NCBI GenBank assembly: GCA_017795105.1
Contig: CP051247.1
Coordinates: 4,620,001 to 4,684,000 of the forward strand
Length of the DNA: 64,000 nt
Source: Planctomycetaceae bacterium
GTDB taxonomy: Bacteria; Planctomycetota; Planctomycetia; Planctomycetales; Planctomycetaceae
Reading direction: 5' to 3'
The notes under the pieces were generated by a model. That model searched no databases. It saw nothing but the letters and a program-made list of their open reading frames with translations, and was not told where the DNA came from. Below, piece by piece: positions 1 through 8,346 of the stretch (within the stretch, counting starts at the first letter, position 1; each line of letters opens with the position of its first letter). Position numbers and translations under genes: made by a program.

Positions 1-2023
1 TCTCGATACCGGGATAAGAAGCCGCGAGGACCAGCCAGTGAGACGCGAACTCGATCGCTTCCTGAACATGATTGTAAAGCTCGCGGCCTTCGACCGTGAC
101 CGCTTCCTGTTCCGAGAGGATCACTCGAGTATCGCCATCGACGAGGAGCACGCTGTGTGAGAGCCGCCGAATCTCGGATTCGACCACTGCACTCTGGTTG
201 AGCTTGTTCTCGATGATCGATTTGAGCAGTCGTGAAATGTGGGCCTGGAGAATCTGACGGGCCCGCCATTCATCGATGGCTCTCGGCTGCCGAACGGTGG
301 TCGGGGCATGCACACTCCAGAACGCTCGCGAGAACAACGGCGTACTGATGTGGTACGGGAGAATTTCCTCGAAGGCCCGTGGTTTCCAGGCAATGACCTG
401 GGCACGAATCGCCCGCGCATCCGATTCGATCGAGGCCGCTCCGGGACGATAAAAGTACTGATCGAGACGAAGTCCATTGGAGCGTGATGCAAACGAGGCG
501 ACGCGACTGCAGTAGTTGTAAAAGTGCGTCTGCGAAGACTCGATCGTGAAACTCCGGAGCAGGTCAGTGGCTGCTCGGGAACCGGTCGTCACTGCTCCAC
601 GAATGAGTGCAGCCCGCAACAGGAACGCTTCCGGCGACGAACCATTTCGCACCAGCTCCTGAGCGTCTTTCCGATGTGTGTCGGTCAGGGTTTCGAACTC
701 GCGGGCAATGCGGCCGGAAGAAAGCCGGACTCGATCGCCCATGACCAGGATGGCGATCAACCACGGAGGAGGAGCCGGGATGGAAAGATCCTTGTCGACG
801 TTTCCGTGCAGACAATTCGACACCTGATACGCCCAGGCGTACTCGCCCAGCGTAATCAGCTCCCACGTCAGCCGGCTGAGATAAGAGACGCGATCGAAGC
901 GGTTCTGAGCGGCGGCGGCCCGTTCGGCATATTCAATGACCTGTGAGAAATCGAGCTCTATGGGCTCCAACTCAAGCGGTGGGGGCGGAGGCGGCGTCGC
1001 TTCCGCTTCGGCGGAGTACTTCAACTCTTCCTGGACGCTGGCGGAAAGAGAACCTCGAATGACGTCCCCGGACGATTCCCGCGTGTGCGGAGCCCGATCG
1101 TCGAAGTCTCCGAAGATCAGCGACTCATCGACGGGGTCTTCGTCTTCGAGTGAACCCTCGTCCTCCGCTCGTTCCGTTTCGGTCGCCGCCTGCGACGATT
1201 CTTCCAGCTGAGCGAAACCGCTTTCGAGATCGTGTGCGGTCAGAATTTTCTTCTCGCTGCCTCCCGAATCGATGTCGTCGAAAATGAAGTCGTTCTCTTC
1301 GTCATCAATCAGAGCCGAACTGTCGTCGTGGGAAGCGACGGGCTCGGCCGGGGATGAGGGCGGGGTGTCTGCTGAAGTGGACTCTGGTTTGGAAGCCTGG
1401 GGCACGACCGGAGTTTCCCCGAAATCGAACAGAGCCTTGAAGGCGTTCTCGGCTTCGCTGTAGCGATCGCGAATCGCCGGTTCCGGAGTTTCTTCGGCGG
1501 GAATCTCCGGCTCCGCGGCGATGATGGTCGAGTCCGACGCGGGGGGCGTTTTCAGCTGTTCGACCCGTTCGTACAGATCATGGGAGCCAGCGGCAACTTG
1601 AACGAGTTCGTCGGACAGCGGCAGAGTGGGGGAGGCTAGATCGGCTTCGAGACGCGAAAACTCCTGTTCGACCGACGCGGCTGCATCGTCCTGGCCCCGA
1701 TGTTCCTCGAAGTCGGAACGGAGGGCAGCGAGTCGAGTTCGCGCGGAGTTGAGCGTGGAAAGCGTCTCGGCGTGCGAACGGAGTTCAAGCCAGTTGGCAA
1801 CGGCGATGAGCTCGGTTGGAAGTCCTGCCGACTGATACCCCTCTTTGAGAGTTGCACGGAGGTCCCGCTCCTGAGCGAGGAACGATTCGATCGAGCTCTG
1901 AAGGTGATCACAGCCCTCGAGACGGTCCTGCCGAAGAACCTCGGCCTGAGACTGCAGCTGCTGCGCGAGAGTCTCGGCAGTTGACTGCAGGCGATCCAGA
2001 AGTTCCGCTAGCTCAGTATTCAT
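1..2023 (-). CDS. Hypothetical large protein, 3' end cut by window edge
   Basis: An uninterrupted frame runs from an ATG at 2021-2023 down to base 1, so at least 674 residues are present and the C-terminus lies outside the window. I do not recognise the family. The first ~140 residues are predicted helical and coiled-coil-like, beginning MNTELAELLDRLQSTAETL. Residues ~150-340 are low complexity, rich in Asp, Glu, Ser and Pro, and end in a run of six prolines near residue 340. The rest, from ~355, is a folded-looking, mostly helical domain with several Trp and Tyr residues (for example WELITLGEYAWAYQVSN). No signal peptide or membrane segment is visible in the part seen, so a cytoplasmic protein is likely. 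Two small genes lie upstream on the same strand and may form an operon with it. That it is coding is fairly sure; its function is unknown. Confidence 0.75.
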   Translation of the reverse strand, partial: MNTELAELLDRLQSTAETLAQQLQSQAEVLRQDRLEGCDHLQSSIESFLAQERDLRATLKEGYQSAGLPTELIAVANWLELRSHAETLSTLNSARTRLAALRSDFEEHRGQDDAAASVEQEFSRLEADLASPTLPLSDELVQVAAGSHDLYERVEQLKTPPASDSTIIAAEPEIPAEETPEPAIRDRYSEAENAFKALFDFGETPVVPQASKPESTSADTPPSSPAEPVASHDDSSALIDDEENDFIFDDIDSGGSEKKILTAHDLESGFAQLEESSQAATETERAEDEGSLEDEDPVDESLIFGDFDDRAPHTRESSGDVIRGSLSASVQEELKYSAEAEATPPPPPPLELEPIELDFSQVIEYAERAAAAQNRFDRVSYLSRLTWELITLGEYAWAYQVSNCLHGNVDKDLSIPAPPPWLIAILVMGDRVRLSSGRIAREFETLTDTHRKDAQELVRNGSSPEAFLLRAALIRGAVTTGSRAATDLLRSFTIESSQTHFYNYCSRVASFASRSNGLRLDQYFYRPGAASIESDARAIRAQVIAWKPRAFEEILPYHISTPLFSRAFWSVHAPTTVRQPRAIDEWRARQILQAHISRLLKSIIENKLNQSAVVESEIRRLSHSVLLVDGDTRVILSEQEAVTVEGRELYNHVQEAIEFASHWLVLAASYPGIE

Positions 2024-2135
2024 GACCCCTCGATCTGTTTGGACAATTTCCGACTGCGATGCCTCCGGAAGGACTGCCTTTCTCTGGTTGATGGTCTTCG
2101 ACTCTCAACTTGCTTCTCGTGCGACAAGTGCCGAA

Positions 2136-2387
2136 TTACATGTCGGAATCAATTGCCGTGTGAATGCTCTCCCCTTCAATCAGATCGTGTGCGACCTCCT
2201 CGGAGCTTTTGGCGGCTGGTTTCGGCTTTTCTGAGGCAGACGTTTCATTAAACTCCGCCCGTTCTTCGAGCGCGGACATCAACCGGTCAAAAACCGCGAT
2301 CTGGACCTGTTCGGACTGAAACGAATTCACAACCGAAGCCATCCCCGGCAGGTAGGACAGCAGAGTCTTGTATCTGGCGCTGCTCAT
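2136..2387 (-). CDS. Small hypothetical protein (83 aa)
   Basis: Unrecognised 83-residue protein beginning MSSARYKTLLSYLPGM. The start is supported by AGGAGAA at 2394-2400, eight bases upstream of the ATG; an ATG four bases further up is in another frame. The N-terminal half is predicted helical and the C-terminal half is charged and likely disordered (SASEKPKPAAKSSEEV). There is no signal peptide or cysteine. It sits between two other genes on the same strand (gaps of 80 and 112 bases), which suggests co-expression with the large unknown protein that follows. No function can be assigned. Confidence 0.6.
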   Translation of the reverse strand: MSSARYKTLLSYLPGMASVVNSFQSEQVQIAVFDRLMSALEERAEFNETSASEKPKPAAKSSEEVAHDLIEGESIHTAIDSDM

Positions 2388-2467
2388 TCATCGTTCTCCT
2401 TGATAAACCGAAATCACGGCGGTCAGCCGCAAATGTCCGTCAAAATTCCTCAGTACTCTCGAGCGTG

Positions 2468-3052
2468 TTATCGAGCCCGGCCGCGAAGCACGGCCAGGGC
2501 CACACTGCGTCCAAAACCTTCCGATATCAGCCGCTGGTTCTCGATCCAGCGATCGTCCGACAACTCTTCGGGGCGATTGACCATCTCAAAGACGGCACGG
2601 AACGGCGATTCTCCGGCATTCACCTGTTCGACAACCGCACGACGTTCTTCTCCTGTTCCGTTCGTCAGCCGCTCCATGAGTTCGTTGACTCGATTGGCCA
2701 TCGACTGGAATGCGTCGCGGTCGTTCTCATCGAACGACTTGACCAGCTGCAGTCGTTTGAGCCGATCAATAGCCTGCTGGCGGACTTCGATCTGCTGGCA
2801 GGCATCGACAATATCTTCGATCCGTCCGGCATCATGCTCCGCCGGAGCGAGCAGGGGGTGTTCTTTCAGACGCGAGGACATCGAGTCCATCAGCTCCTGG
2901 ACCGCTCGGATCTCATCGGCGACGAACTGCAATTCGACCGATTCTCCACGCTTCAGGGACTCCGATGTTCGCGACATCGTGTCGGCGAGCTCCTGCATGC
3001 GCATTCGCAGCATCTCTGCCGACTTCGGAGTGACATCCTGCGTGTAATTCAT
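2468..3052 (-). CDS. Hypothetical helical/coiled-coil protein
   Basis: A 195-residue protein starting MNYTQDVTPKSAEMLRM. The ATG at 3050-3052 is preferred over longer in-frame starts because GGGAG lies nine bases upstream and because the upstream residues are not helical. Almost the entire chain is predicted alpha-helical with heptad-like spacing (MRMQELADTMSRTSESLKRG; ELMDSMSSRLKEHPLL), suggesting a coiled coil or four-helix bundle. There is no signal peptide, cysteine pair or known catalytic motif. It is the first of three same-strand genes of unknown role. The reading frame is convincing by length, start and helical pattern; the function is unknown. Confidence 0.65.
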   Translation of the reverse strand: MNYTQDVTPKSAEMLRMRMQELADTMSRTSESLKRGESVELQFVADEIRAVQELMDSMSSRLKEHPLLAPAEHDAGRIEDIVDACQQIEVRQQAIDRLKRLQLVKSFDENDRDAFQSMANRVNELMERLTNGTGEERRAVVEQVNAGESPFRAVFEMVNRPEELSDDRWIENQRLISEGFGRSVALAVLRGRAR

Positions 3053-3420
3053 CTGCTGATACTCCCGATGCGCGAATGAGTCTTTTCCGCGGTCGAAATC
3101 TCTGAGGGGCGATCTTTCAAGGTGCCGCCCTCCAACGAGCCATCGTGGACTCACCTGCAGAGGCAGCATCAAACCGGACTCTGAGAATAAACCGGCGGTC
3201 TAACCAATGAAAAACGAATTCTCTCAACTTCGAGAGAGGTCTGATAACAGATTCCTGATTTGACGGTCGTGCGAATTGAGGCGCTCAGAGGCCCCTCTGC
3301 ATCAGGCATCTCGCCGACAAAGGCATGGCATATCCCGCTTCCTTCCACCATACGGGAATACGCTCCGATTTTCACGAAGAATCGACGCTCAGGTCGCCGC
3401 CATCACCATACGTTGGCCGG
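3053..3420. other. Intergenic region with one terminator-like hairpin
   Basis: This 368-base gap lies between two same-strand genes. The only structure seen is a 6-bp hairpin at 3221-3238, listed separately. The stretch must also hold the promoter for the three-gene group starting at 3052, but no convincing -35/-10 pair was recognised. Confidence 0.4.
3211..3238 (-). terminator. Possible intrinsic terminator after the DUF5009-type gene
   Basis: Read on the minus strand, TCTCTC-GAAGTT-GAGAGA forms a 6-bp stem followed by ATTCGTTTTT. It lies about 180 bases beyond the stop codon of the membrane acyltransferase gene. The stem is short, so this is tentative. Confidence 0.35.
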
Positions 3421-4788
3421 TTAAGCGCGAATCAGGCAACGGCGGGTATCGAGCAACCAGGCGAGGCAGAACGCAGCGAGAACCGAACATGCAATCCACG
3501 CCAGTGGTCCCTGGCCGATCGTCCAACTCCCGCCTGTGGCGAGTTCAACAATTGAGGCCGCGTGCTTCAGTAACTCCGCTCCCAGCCAGGTTGTGATGAG
3601 AAGACCGGCCAGGAACATCACCAGCGAATTGCGGCCGATGACGCGGACCGGATAGAGCAACCCGCCAGCTCGCAGCACATCGCAAAGGAAATGACACACC
3701 GCGAACAGCAGCAGACTGTAGCCGCCAGCGATGAGGACCCAGGACGGAGTCAGCAATCGTTCGATCGCCGGACAGAGCCACTGGTCTGCCCCCATGCCGG
3801 CCAGAACGAGGCCGCCGCCAGCAAGTGCAAAACTCAGCGAGCGAGTCAGCGGCTTGAGCTTGTTCAGGAACAGCAGCTGTCCACAGAAACTCCCCATCAT
3901 CATCAGGGCGATCGCCGGAATGAGATTGAACGTTGTCCGGCCCTCCGCACGATAGCGGGCATCGGGTTGACCGGGAAACCGCGAGAGAAGCTCTCGATCC
4001 CAGCGATCCGCCATATTGTTCTGAAAGGCCCAGCGATCCGTCGCAGACGCTGCGTTCGAATCTTCTTCCACGACGATTGCCTGCAGCTCAACCGGATAAA
4101 CCGGCGGCGTTGAGAATTCAAACCAGGCATAGTACCCCGCCAGTAAACCGGCCGTGACTAACAGTTGCCACCAGACCGGACCACGGGCGAGCAGAAACGT
4201 TCCCAGCCCGGCCAGCCCGATGATTGTCAGGGGATCGGTCAGGACCCAGCGGGTCGTGCTGGCTCCGATCGACTGCAAGAATAGCCCAGCCGCGATCAGG
4301 ACGAACGTTCTCCAGAGAATGCGGCCGAACATCGAAATCGGCTTCCATTCCATCCGCACGCGGCGTCTCCGCCAGCAGAACTGCGAAATCCCAGCCGCGA
4401 ACAGGAATCCGCTCAACAGAAAGTCACGAACCCGAATGACTCCACTTCCGTAGAGACTTCGCCATACGGATGGCTCGGCATTGAACAACAGACGTGCCGA
4501 GCCCGGCAGGTTGGAGCGAATCTCTTCGGCTGTCATCCCCTGAGCAAGCATCTGTTCGATACTCGCCAGAAACGCCAGTCCAACGACGATGGCCAGCAGG
4601 AGGATTCCGCGATAGAGATCGAGTGCCTCCCAATGCTTCAGATCCAGCAGACTTGAAGCCGGGAAAACGCCTGCCTGGTCGGCCGATCTCACGCGGGCTG
4701 GTGAACGCCGTTGCAGCGCCGGGGCGGGTTCCGCAGCTTCGGTCATCGGATTGCGACCGGAGAGGCGATAGGTTTCAGGCTCGGACAT
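3421..4788 (-). CDS. Membrane acyltransferase-like protein (DUF5009 / COG4299 type)
   Basis: A 455-residue polytopic membrane protein with about ten hydrophobic segments. Near residue 55 it carries ALDLYRG, which resembles the short motif at the start of the first membrane helix in the heparan-alpha-glucosaminide N-acetyltransferase / DUF5009 family (COG4299, related to acyltransferase_3). Members of this group move acyl groups from cytoplasmic acyl-CoA across the membrane onto sugars. A soluble loop at ~230-285 contains many charged residues. The first 45 residues are polar and probably cytoplasmic. It is divergently transcribed from a sialate O-acetylesterase gene (179 bases between starts), so an acetyl-transfer and deacetylation pair acting on surface or scavenged sugars is conceivable, but that is inference. 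Family placement is moderately sure; substrate unknown. Confidence 0.6.
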   Translation of the reverse strand: MSEPETYRLSGRNPMTEAAEPAPALQRRSPARVRSADQAGVFPASSLLDLKHWEALDLYRGILLLAIVVGLAFLASIEQMLAQGMTAEEIRSNLPGSARLLFNAEPSVWRSLYGSGVIRVRDFLLSGFLFAAGISQFCWRRRRVRMEWKPISMFGRILWRTFVLIAAGLFLQSIGASTTRWVLTDPLTIIGLAGLGTFLLARGPVWWQLLVTAGLLAGYYAWFEFSTPPVYPVELQAIVVEEDSNAASATDRWAFQNNMADRWDRELLSRFPGQPDARYRAEGRTTFNLIPAIALMMMGSFCGQLLFLNKLKPLTRSLSFALAGGGLVLAGMGADQWLCPAIERLLTPSWVLIAGGYSLLLFAVCHFLCDVLRAGGLLYPVRVIGRNSLVMFLAGLLITTWLGAELLKHAASIVELATGGSWTIGQGPLAWIACSVLAAFCLAWLLDTRRCLIRA

Positions 4789-4967
4789 TTGTACGTCTTG
4801 GCAAATAAAAATCTGTGGATGCGTTGCAGAAACAGGGTCTCGTACAGTAAACAGGTATTACCGGGCCACGGCGCTCCGCCCGGTGCGAATCATTCGGAAT
4901 ACATCGCTCGATGTTCTCCCCTCCAACGACGCTCACAACGAATTCACGACATCAGGAGACTTACTCA

Positions 4968-6527
4968 ATGAGGCGACTTTCCACGTTCGTCGGGCTTTGC
5001 CTATTGTCCCTGGCAATTCCGTCGGTGTCACGCGCCGACGTCGAACTGCCCAACGTTTTTACCGACCACATGGTCCTGCAGCGGAATCACGAGAACCCGG
5101 TCTGGGGTTGGGATGAACCTGGCACCGAAGTGACTGTGTCGATCGCAGACCAGTCGCACTCGGCGAAAACCGACAAAGATGGTCGCTGGCAGGTGAAACT
5201 CAATCCTCTCTCGGCTGGCGGACCTCACACGCTTAAGATGACCGGTTCGAGTGAAGAAGAGATTAAAGACGTGCTTGTTGGAGAAGTCTGGGTCTGCTCC
5301 GGTCAGTCCAATATGGCCTGGAATGTCGGCAATGCCAACGATCCGGACCTGGAACAGCTCACTGCAAAATACCCGCAGATTCGTCTGCTCAGCGTGCCGA
5401 ACCGTGCCTCACAGGATTCCGAGAAGGACTTCAACGGTTCCTGGGCTGTCTGCTCGCCCGAAACGGTCAAGGATTTCTCGGCTGTTGGATACTTCTTCGG
5501 CCGTCAGCTGCACCAGACCCTCGATGTGCCTGTCGGGCTGATCGACAATGCCTGGGGTGGTTCCGCTGCAGAAGCCTGGATCCGTCGTGACGTCTTTGAA
5601 CAGGATGAACGGTTCTCGGAACTGCTCGAAAAATGGGAGCAGACCGAAGCCAGCTACGATCACGAAGCGGCCATGACCCGGTACAAAGAAGTTCTGACCA
5701 AGTGGGAAGAAGCCGTCAAGAAGGCCAAAGCGGAAGGAAAGAATCCGCCGGCCCGTCCTCGCAGCCCACGGGATCCGCTGACCGGCAATCATCGCCCCGG
5801 CAATCTGTATGGCGGCTGCCTGCATCCGATCGTCGGATACGGCATCAAGGGGGCCATCTGGTATCAGGGCGAATCGAACTCCGGTCGCGCCTATCAGTAC
5901 CGCGATCTGTTCCCGCTGATGATTCAGCACTGGCGGAACGTCTGGAATCAGGGCGACTTCTCGTTCTACTGGGTCTCACTGGCCGATTACCGTCGTGAAG
6001 TCGAAAGCCCGGCGGAAAGCAGCTGGGCCGAACTGCGTGAAGCTCAGACGATGACACTGGCCCTGCCCAACACGGGCGAGGCGATCATCACTGACCTCGG
6101 GGAAGCCGACGATATTCATCCTCGGAACAAGCAGGATGTGGCCAAGCGTCTGGCTCGTCTGGCTCTCAAGCACGATTACGATTATGACATCGTCGCCGGC
6201 AGCCCGCGGTATGAATCGCACGAGATCAACGACGGCAAGGTGACGATCACCTTCACCAATGTCGGCACTCAGCTCGATACCTTCGACGTGCGGGAACCGA
6301 TTGGCTTCACCATTGCCGGTGAAGATCGCGTGTTTGTCCCGGCTGAGGCCAAGGTGGTCGCCGGAAACAAGATCCAGGTCTGGAGCGACAATGTTCAGAA
6401 GCCGGTCGCCGTCCGTTACGCCTGGGCCGACAACCCGGTCTGCAACGTGCAGAACACTCTCGGTCAGCCGCTGACACCATTCCGCACCGACGAATGGGAA
6501 GGAATCACCGCTCAGGTTAAGAAGTAA
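4968..6527 (+). CDS. Secreted sialate O-acetylesterase (SASA domain)
   Basis: A 519-residue secreted esterase. The ATG at 4968 is chosen because AGGAGA lies eight bases upstream and it opens a good signal peptide, cleaved after SVSRA (about residue 23); a longer frame has no such features. GQSNM at ~112-116 carries the nucleophile Ser of the SGNH/SASA fold; WYQGESN near 297 is the second signature; DDIHPRNKQ near 380 supplies the probable catalytic Asp and His. An immunoglobulin-like strand-rich segment precedes the catalytic part (residues 25-105). Such enzymes remove O-acetyl groups from sialic acids or from plant and algal polysaccharides, and planctomycetes commonly encode many. A strong hairpin terminator follows the stop. 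Substrate is not predictable from sequence. Confidence 0.9.
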   Translation: MRRLSTFVGLCLLSLAIPSVSRADVELPNVFTDHMVLQRNHENPVWGWDEPGTEVTVSIADQSHSAKTDKDGRWQVKLNPLSAGGPHTLKMTGSSEEEIKDVLVGEVWVCSGQSNMAWNVGNANDPDLEQLTAKYPQIRLLSVPNRASQDSEKDFNGSWAVCSPETVKDFSAVGYFFGRQLHQTLDVPVGLIDNAWGGSAAEAWIRRDVFEQDERFSELLEKWEQTEASYDHEAAMTRYKEVLTKWEEAVKKAKAEGKNPPARPRSPRDPLTGNHRPGNLYGGCLHPIVGYGIKGAIWYQGESNSGRAYQYRDLFPLMIQHWRNVWNQGDFSFYWVSLADYRREVESPAESSWAELREAQTMTLALPNTGEAIITDLGEADDIHPRNKQDVAKRLARLALKHDYDYDIVAGSPRYESHEINDGKVTITFTNVGTQLDTFDVREPIGFTIAGEDRVFVPAEAKVVAGNKIQVWSDNVQKPVAVRYAWADNPVCNVQNTLGQPLTPFRTDEWEGITAQVKK

Positions 6528-6558
6528 CCGGGCACAAACGAGTCATACGCAGGACCCG

Positions 6559-6589
6559 CCGCCGGCCTTCGGGCCGGCGGTTTCGTTTT
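6559..6589 (+). terminator. Rho-independent terminator after the sialate O-acetylesterase gene
   Basis: CCGCCGGCC-TTCG-GGCCGGCGG is a perfect 9-bp stem closed by a TTCG tetraloop, followed by TTTCGTTTT. It begins 32 bases after the stop codon. Confidence 0.85.
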
Positions 6590-6656
6590 GCGCGGAGAAT
6601 CGTTCCACCGTCGCGGCCCACCAACAAGGATGACGAAGTCAAAAGAGTTCGCGCCA

Positions 6657-6680
6657 TAACCCGAAACGTCAATGAGGGAC
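6657..6680 (+). repeat. Interspersed repeat family A, copy 1
   Basis: Contains CCCGAAACGTCAATGAGGG. Near-identical copies lie at 6884 and in two inverted pairs at 56313-56372 and 56523-56595. All are intergenic, as expected for REP-type elements. Confidence 0.7.
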
Positions 6681-6723
6681 CCCTAACGTAACACCGCACA
6701 CCGCACAAAGTCCGATGTCGGGT

Positions 6724-6750
6724 GCCATGCCCACGCTCGCGTGGGCATGC
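6724..6750. repeat. Palindromic element with a 10-bp stem
   Basis: CATGCCCACG-CTCG-CGTGGGCATG is a perfect 10-bp inverted repeat lying between two family A repeat copies. There is no T-tract, so it is more likely part of a mosaic repeat than a terminator. Confidence 0.6.
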
Positions 6751-6883
6751 CTGTCTTCGACAGCTGTTGTTCCACGCAAACGAAGACCACAGAGCCCGCA
6801 TCCGGGCAGCGGTAAGGCATTGTGCTGAACTACGACTGCCGGCTCTCCCAGCCAATCCCCCTCGATCAGGGTATCGAAACCTA

Positions 6884-6907
6884 AACCCGAAACGTCAGTG
6901 AGGGACC
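6884..6907 (+). repeat. Interspersed repeat family A, copy 2
   Basis: Contains CCCGAAACGTCAGTGAGGG, differing by one base from the copy at 6657 and in the same orientation. It lies just beyond the 3' end of the dnaJ-like gene. The 437-base gap 6528-6964 holds only the terminator and these repeats. Confidence 0.7.
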
Positions 6908-6964
6908 GTAACGACAACGCCCACGCCTCGGGAGAGATCTTCACAGAGCTGCAGGTTTGCTGGC

Positions 6965-7894
6965 TTAACTCCAGAGTCCCGATCGCGGCGTCTGAGGAGT
7001 CAGTTCCGAGAACTGCTCGATGTGCTGACGGGCTTCTTCGGAGACCGTTTTGGGAACCACGATCTTGACCACGATCATTTGATCGCCGCGGACTTTGGTC
7101 TTGTTGTCGAGGATCCCTTTGCCCTTCAGCCGCAATTTGGCTCCACTTGAGGTTCCCGGCGGAATGGTGACGGTCACTTCGCCATCGCTCAGGGTCGGGA
7201 CATCGATCTTCGCGCCCAGGATCGCTTCGTTGACACTCACCGGAACATCGAGCGTGACGTTCGCGCCTTCGCGGCGAAAGTACGGATGCTCGGCCACATG
7301 GACGCGGACCAGCAGGTCTCCAGCCGGACCGCCCGAAACCGAGGGTTCGCCCTGACCGGCGAGTCGGATCGTCGCGCCATCGTGAATGCCCGGGGGAATC
7401 TTGACTTCGAGATGTTCGACCCGTCCACCCCGGTTGAGTGCCAGGTCGTATTTCCCTCCCTGAGCCGCCAGATGAAACGGAATCGTCACCTGCGACTGCA
7501 CATCCCGCCCTTTGCGCGGTCGGGCAGAGCGGGGGCCGGCACCGCCAGCTCCTCCGCCGAAGCCGCCTCCGAACAGGTCGCTGAAGTCAAAGCCTCCGCC
7601 TCGGCCGCCGAAGATCTGTTCGATATCGATCGGACCTGCTCCCGCGTGCCGCGAATAGCCGCCTCCCATGTTCTCGAAGCCCGAGCCGTACATGTCGTAC
7701 TTCTGACGCTTTTCCTTGTCGCCGAGAATGTCGTAAGCGGTTTGAATTTCCTTGAACTTCTCGGCTGCGTTCTTGTCATCCGGACGCCGGTCGGGATGGT
7801 ACTCCCGCGCCAGACGGCGATAGGCCTTCTTGATTTCTTCTTCGGAGGCTCCCCGTTCGACTCCGAGTGTCTTGTAATAATCTTGGCTGGCCAT
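6965..7894 (-). CDS. DnaJ-family co-chaperone, CbpA type (no zinc finger)
   Basis: A 309-residue J-domain protein. Residues 1-70 form the J domain with HPD at 33-35, which stimulates the ATPase of DnaK. Residues ~75-135 are the Gly/Phe-rich linker (many GGG runs), and ~140-300 are the two beta-sandwich substrate-binding domains (VEHLEVKIPPGIHDG; VTVTIPPGTSSGAKLRLKGKG). The CxxCxGxG zinc repeats of class A DnaJ are absent, so this is the class B/CbpA type. The start MASQDYYKTLG is taken as the typical beginning of the family; an in-frame GTG eight codons upstream is possible. It faces the next gene across a 452-base divergent gap. Confidence 0.9.
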   Translation of the reverse strand: MASQDYYKTLGVERGASEEEIKKAYRRLAREYHPDRRPDDKNAAEKFKEIQTAYDILGDKEKRQKYDMYGSGFENMGGGYSRHAGAGPIDIEQIFGGRGGGFDFSDLFGGGFGGGAGGAGPRSARPRKGRDVQSQVTIPFHLAAQGGKYDLALNRGGRVEHLEVKIPPGIHDGATIRLAGQGEPSVSGGPAGDLLVRVHVAEHPYFRREGANVTLDVPVSVNEAILGAKIDVPTLSDGEVTVTIPPGTSSGAKLRLKGKGILDNKTKVRGDQMIVVKIVVPKTVSEEARQHIEQFSELTPQTPRSGLWS

Positions 7895-8346
7895 GATGGA
7901 CGCTTGGGCTGTTCTCACTAAAAGGCTGTCGGTTCAAATGCGGTCGATGTGCATCGGGAGACGACCCGGCCGCCTCCCGCTTTCAGCTGAATTGTACCGC
8001 CCCACTTTCTGAGCGAAAGAGTCTTCTCCCCCCGCAGTCCGATCTCTCAGGACGGACCGGCATGCAAAGTGGGAGCCAGGCGGCTCGCGGCGTCTTTCTA
8101 ACGGCTGTTAAACAGGGAGGAATAGGTGGAGTCTACCGGAAGTATGAGATCCTCCTGATGTAGTGATTCTCGGAATGTCGAAGATGGAAGCGGGGGAACG
8201 CGCGGCCTGTCTGCGCCCGAAGTCCCCATGGAAAGTCTGCAAGGTGCGGCTTCACGATTTTCGACACGGCGCAGGATGACGGTTTGAGCCTGTAATTGAG
8301 GCTCAATGCCAACATTCGGTGTCGACTAAGGACAGGCGGTTGTCTG
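7895..8346. other. Divergent intergenic region between dnaJ-like and tolC-like genes
   Basis: This 452-base gap must hold two outward promoters, but no consensus pair was convincing. The only structure seen is a hairpin 40 bases before the tolC-like start, listed separately. Confidence 0.4.
8284..8306 (+). promoter_or_regulatory. Inverted repeat upstream of the tolC-like gene
   Basis: TTGAGCCT-GTAATTG-AGGCTCAA is a perfect 8-bp inverted repeat ending 40 bases before the start codon. It could be an operator or a 5'-leader hairpin; there is no T-tract to suggest a terminator. No regulator is identified. Confidence 0.35.
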
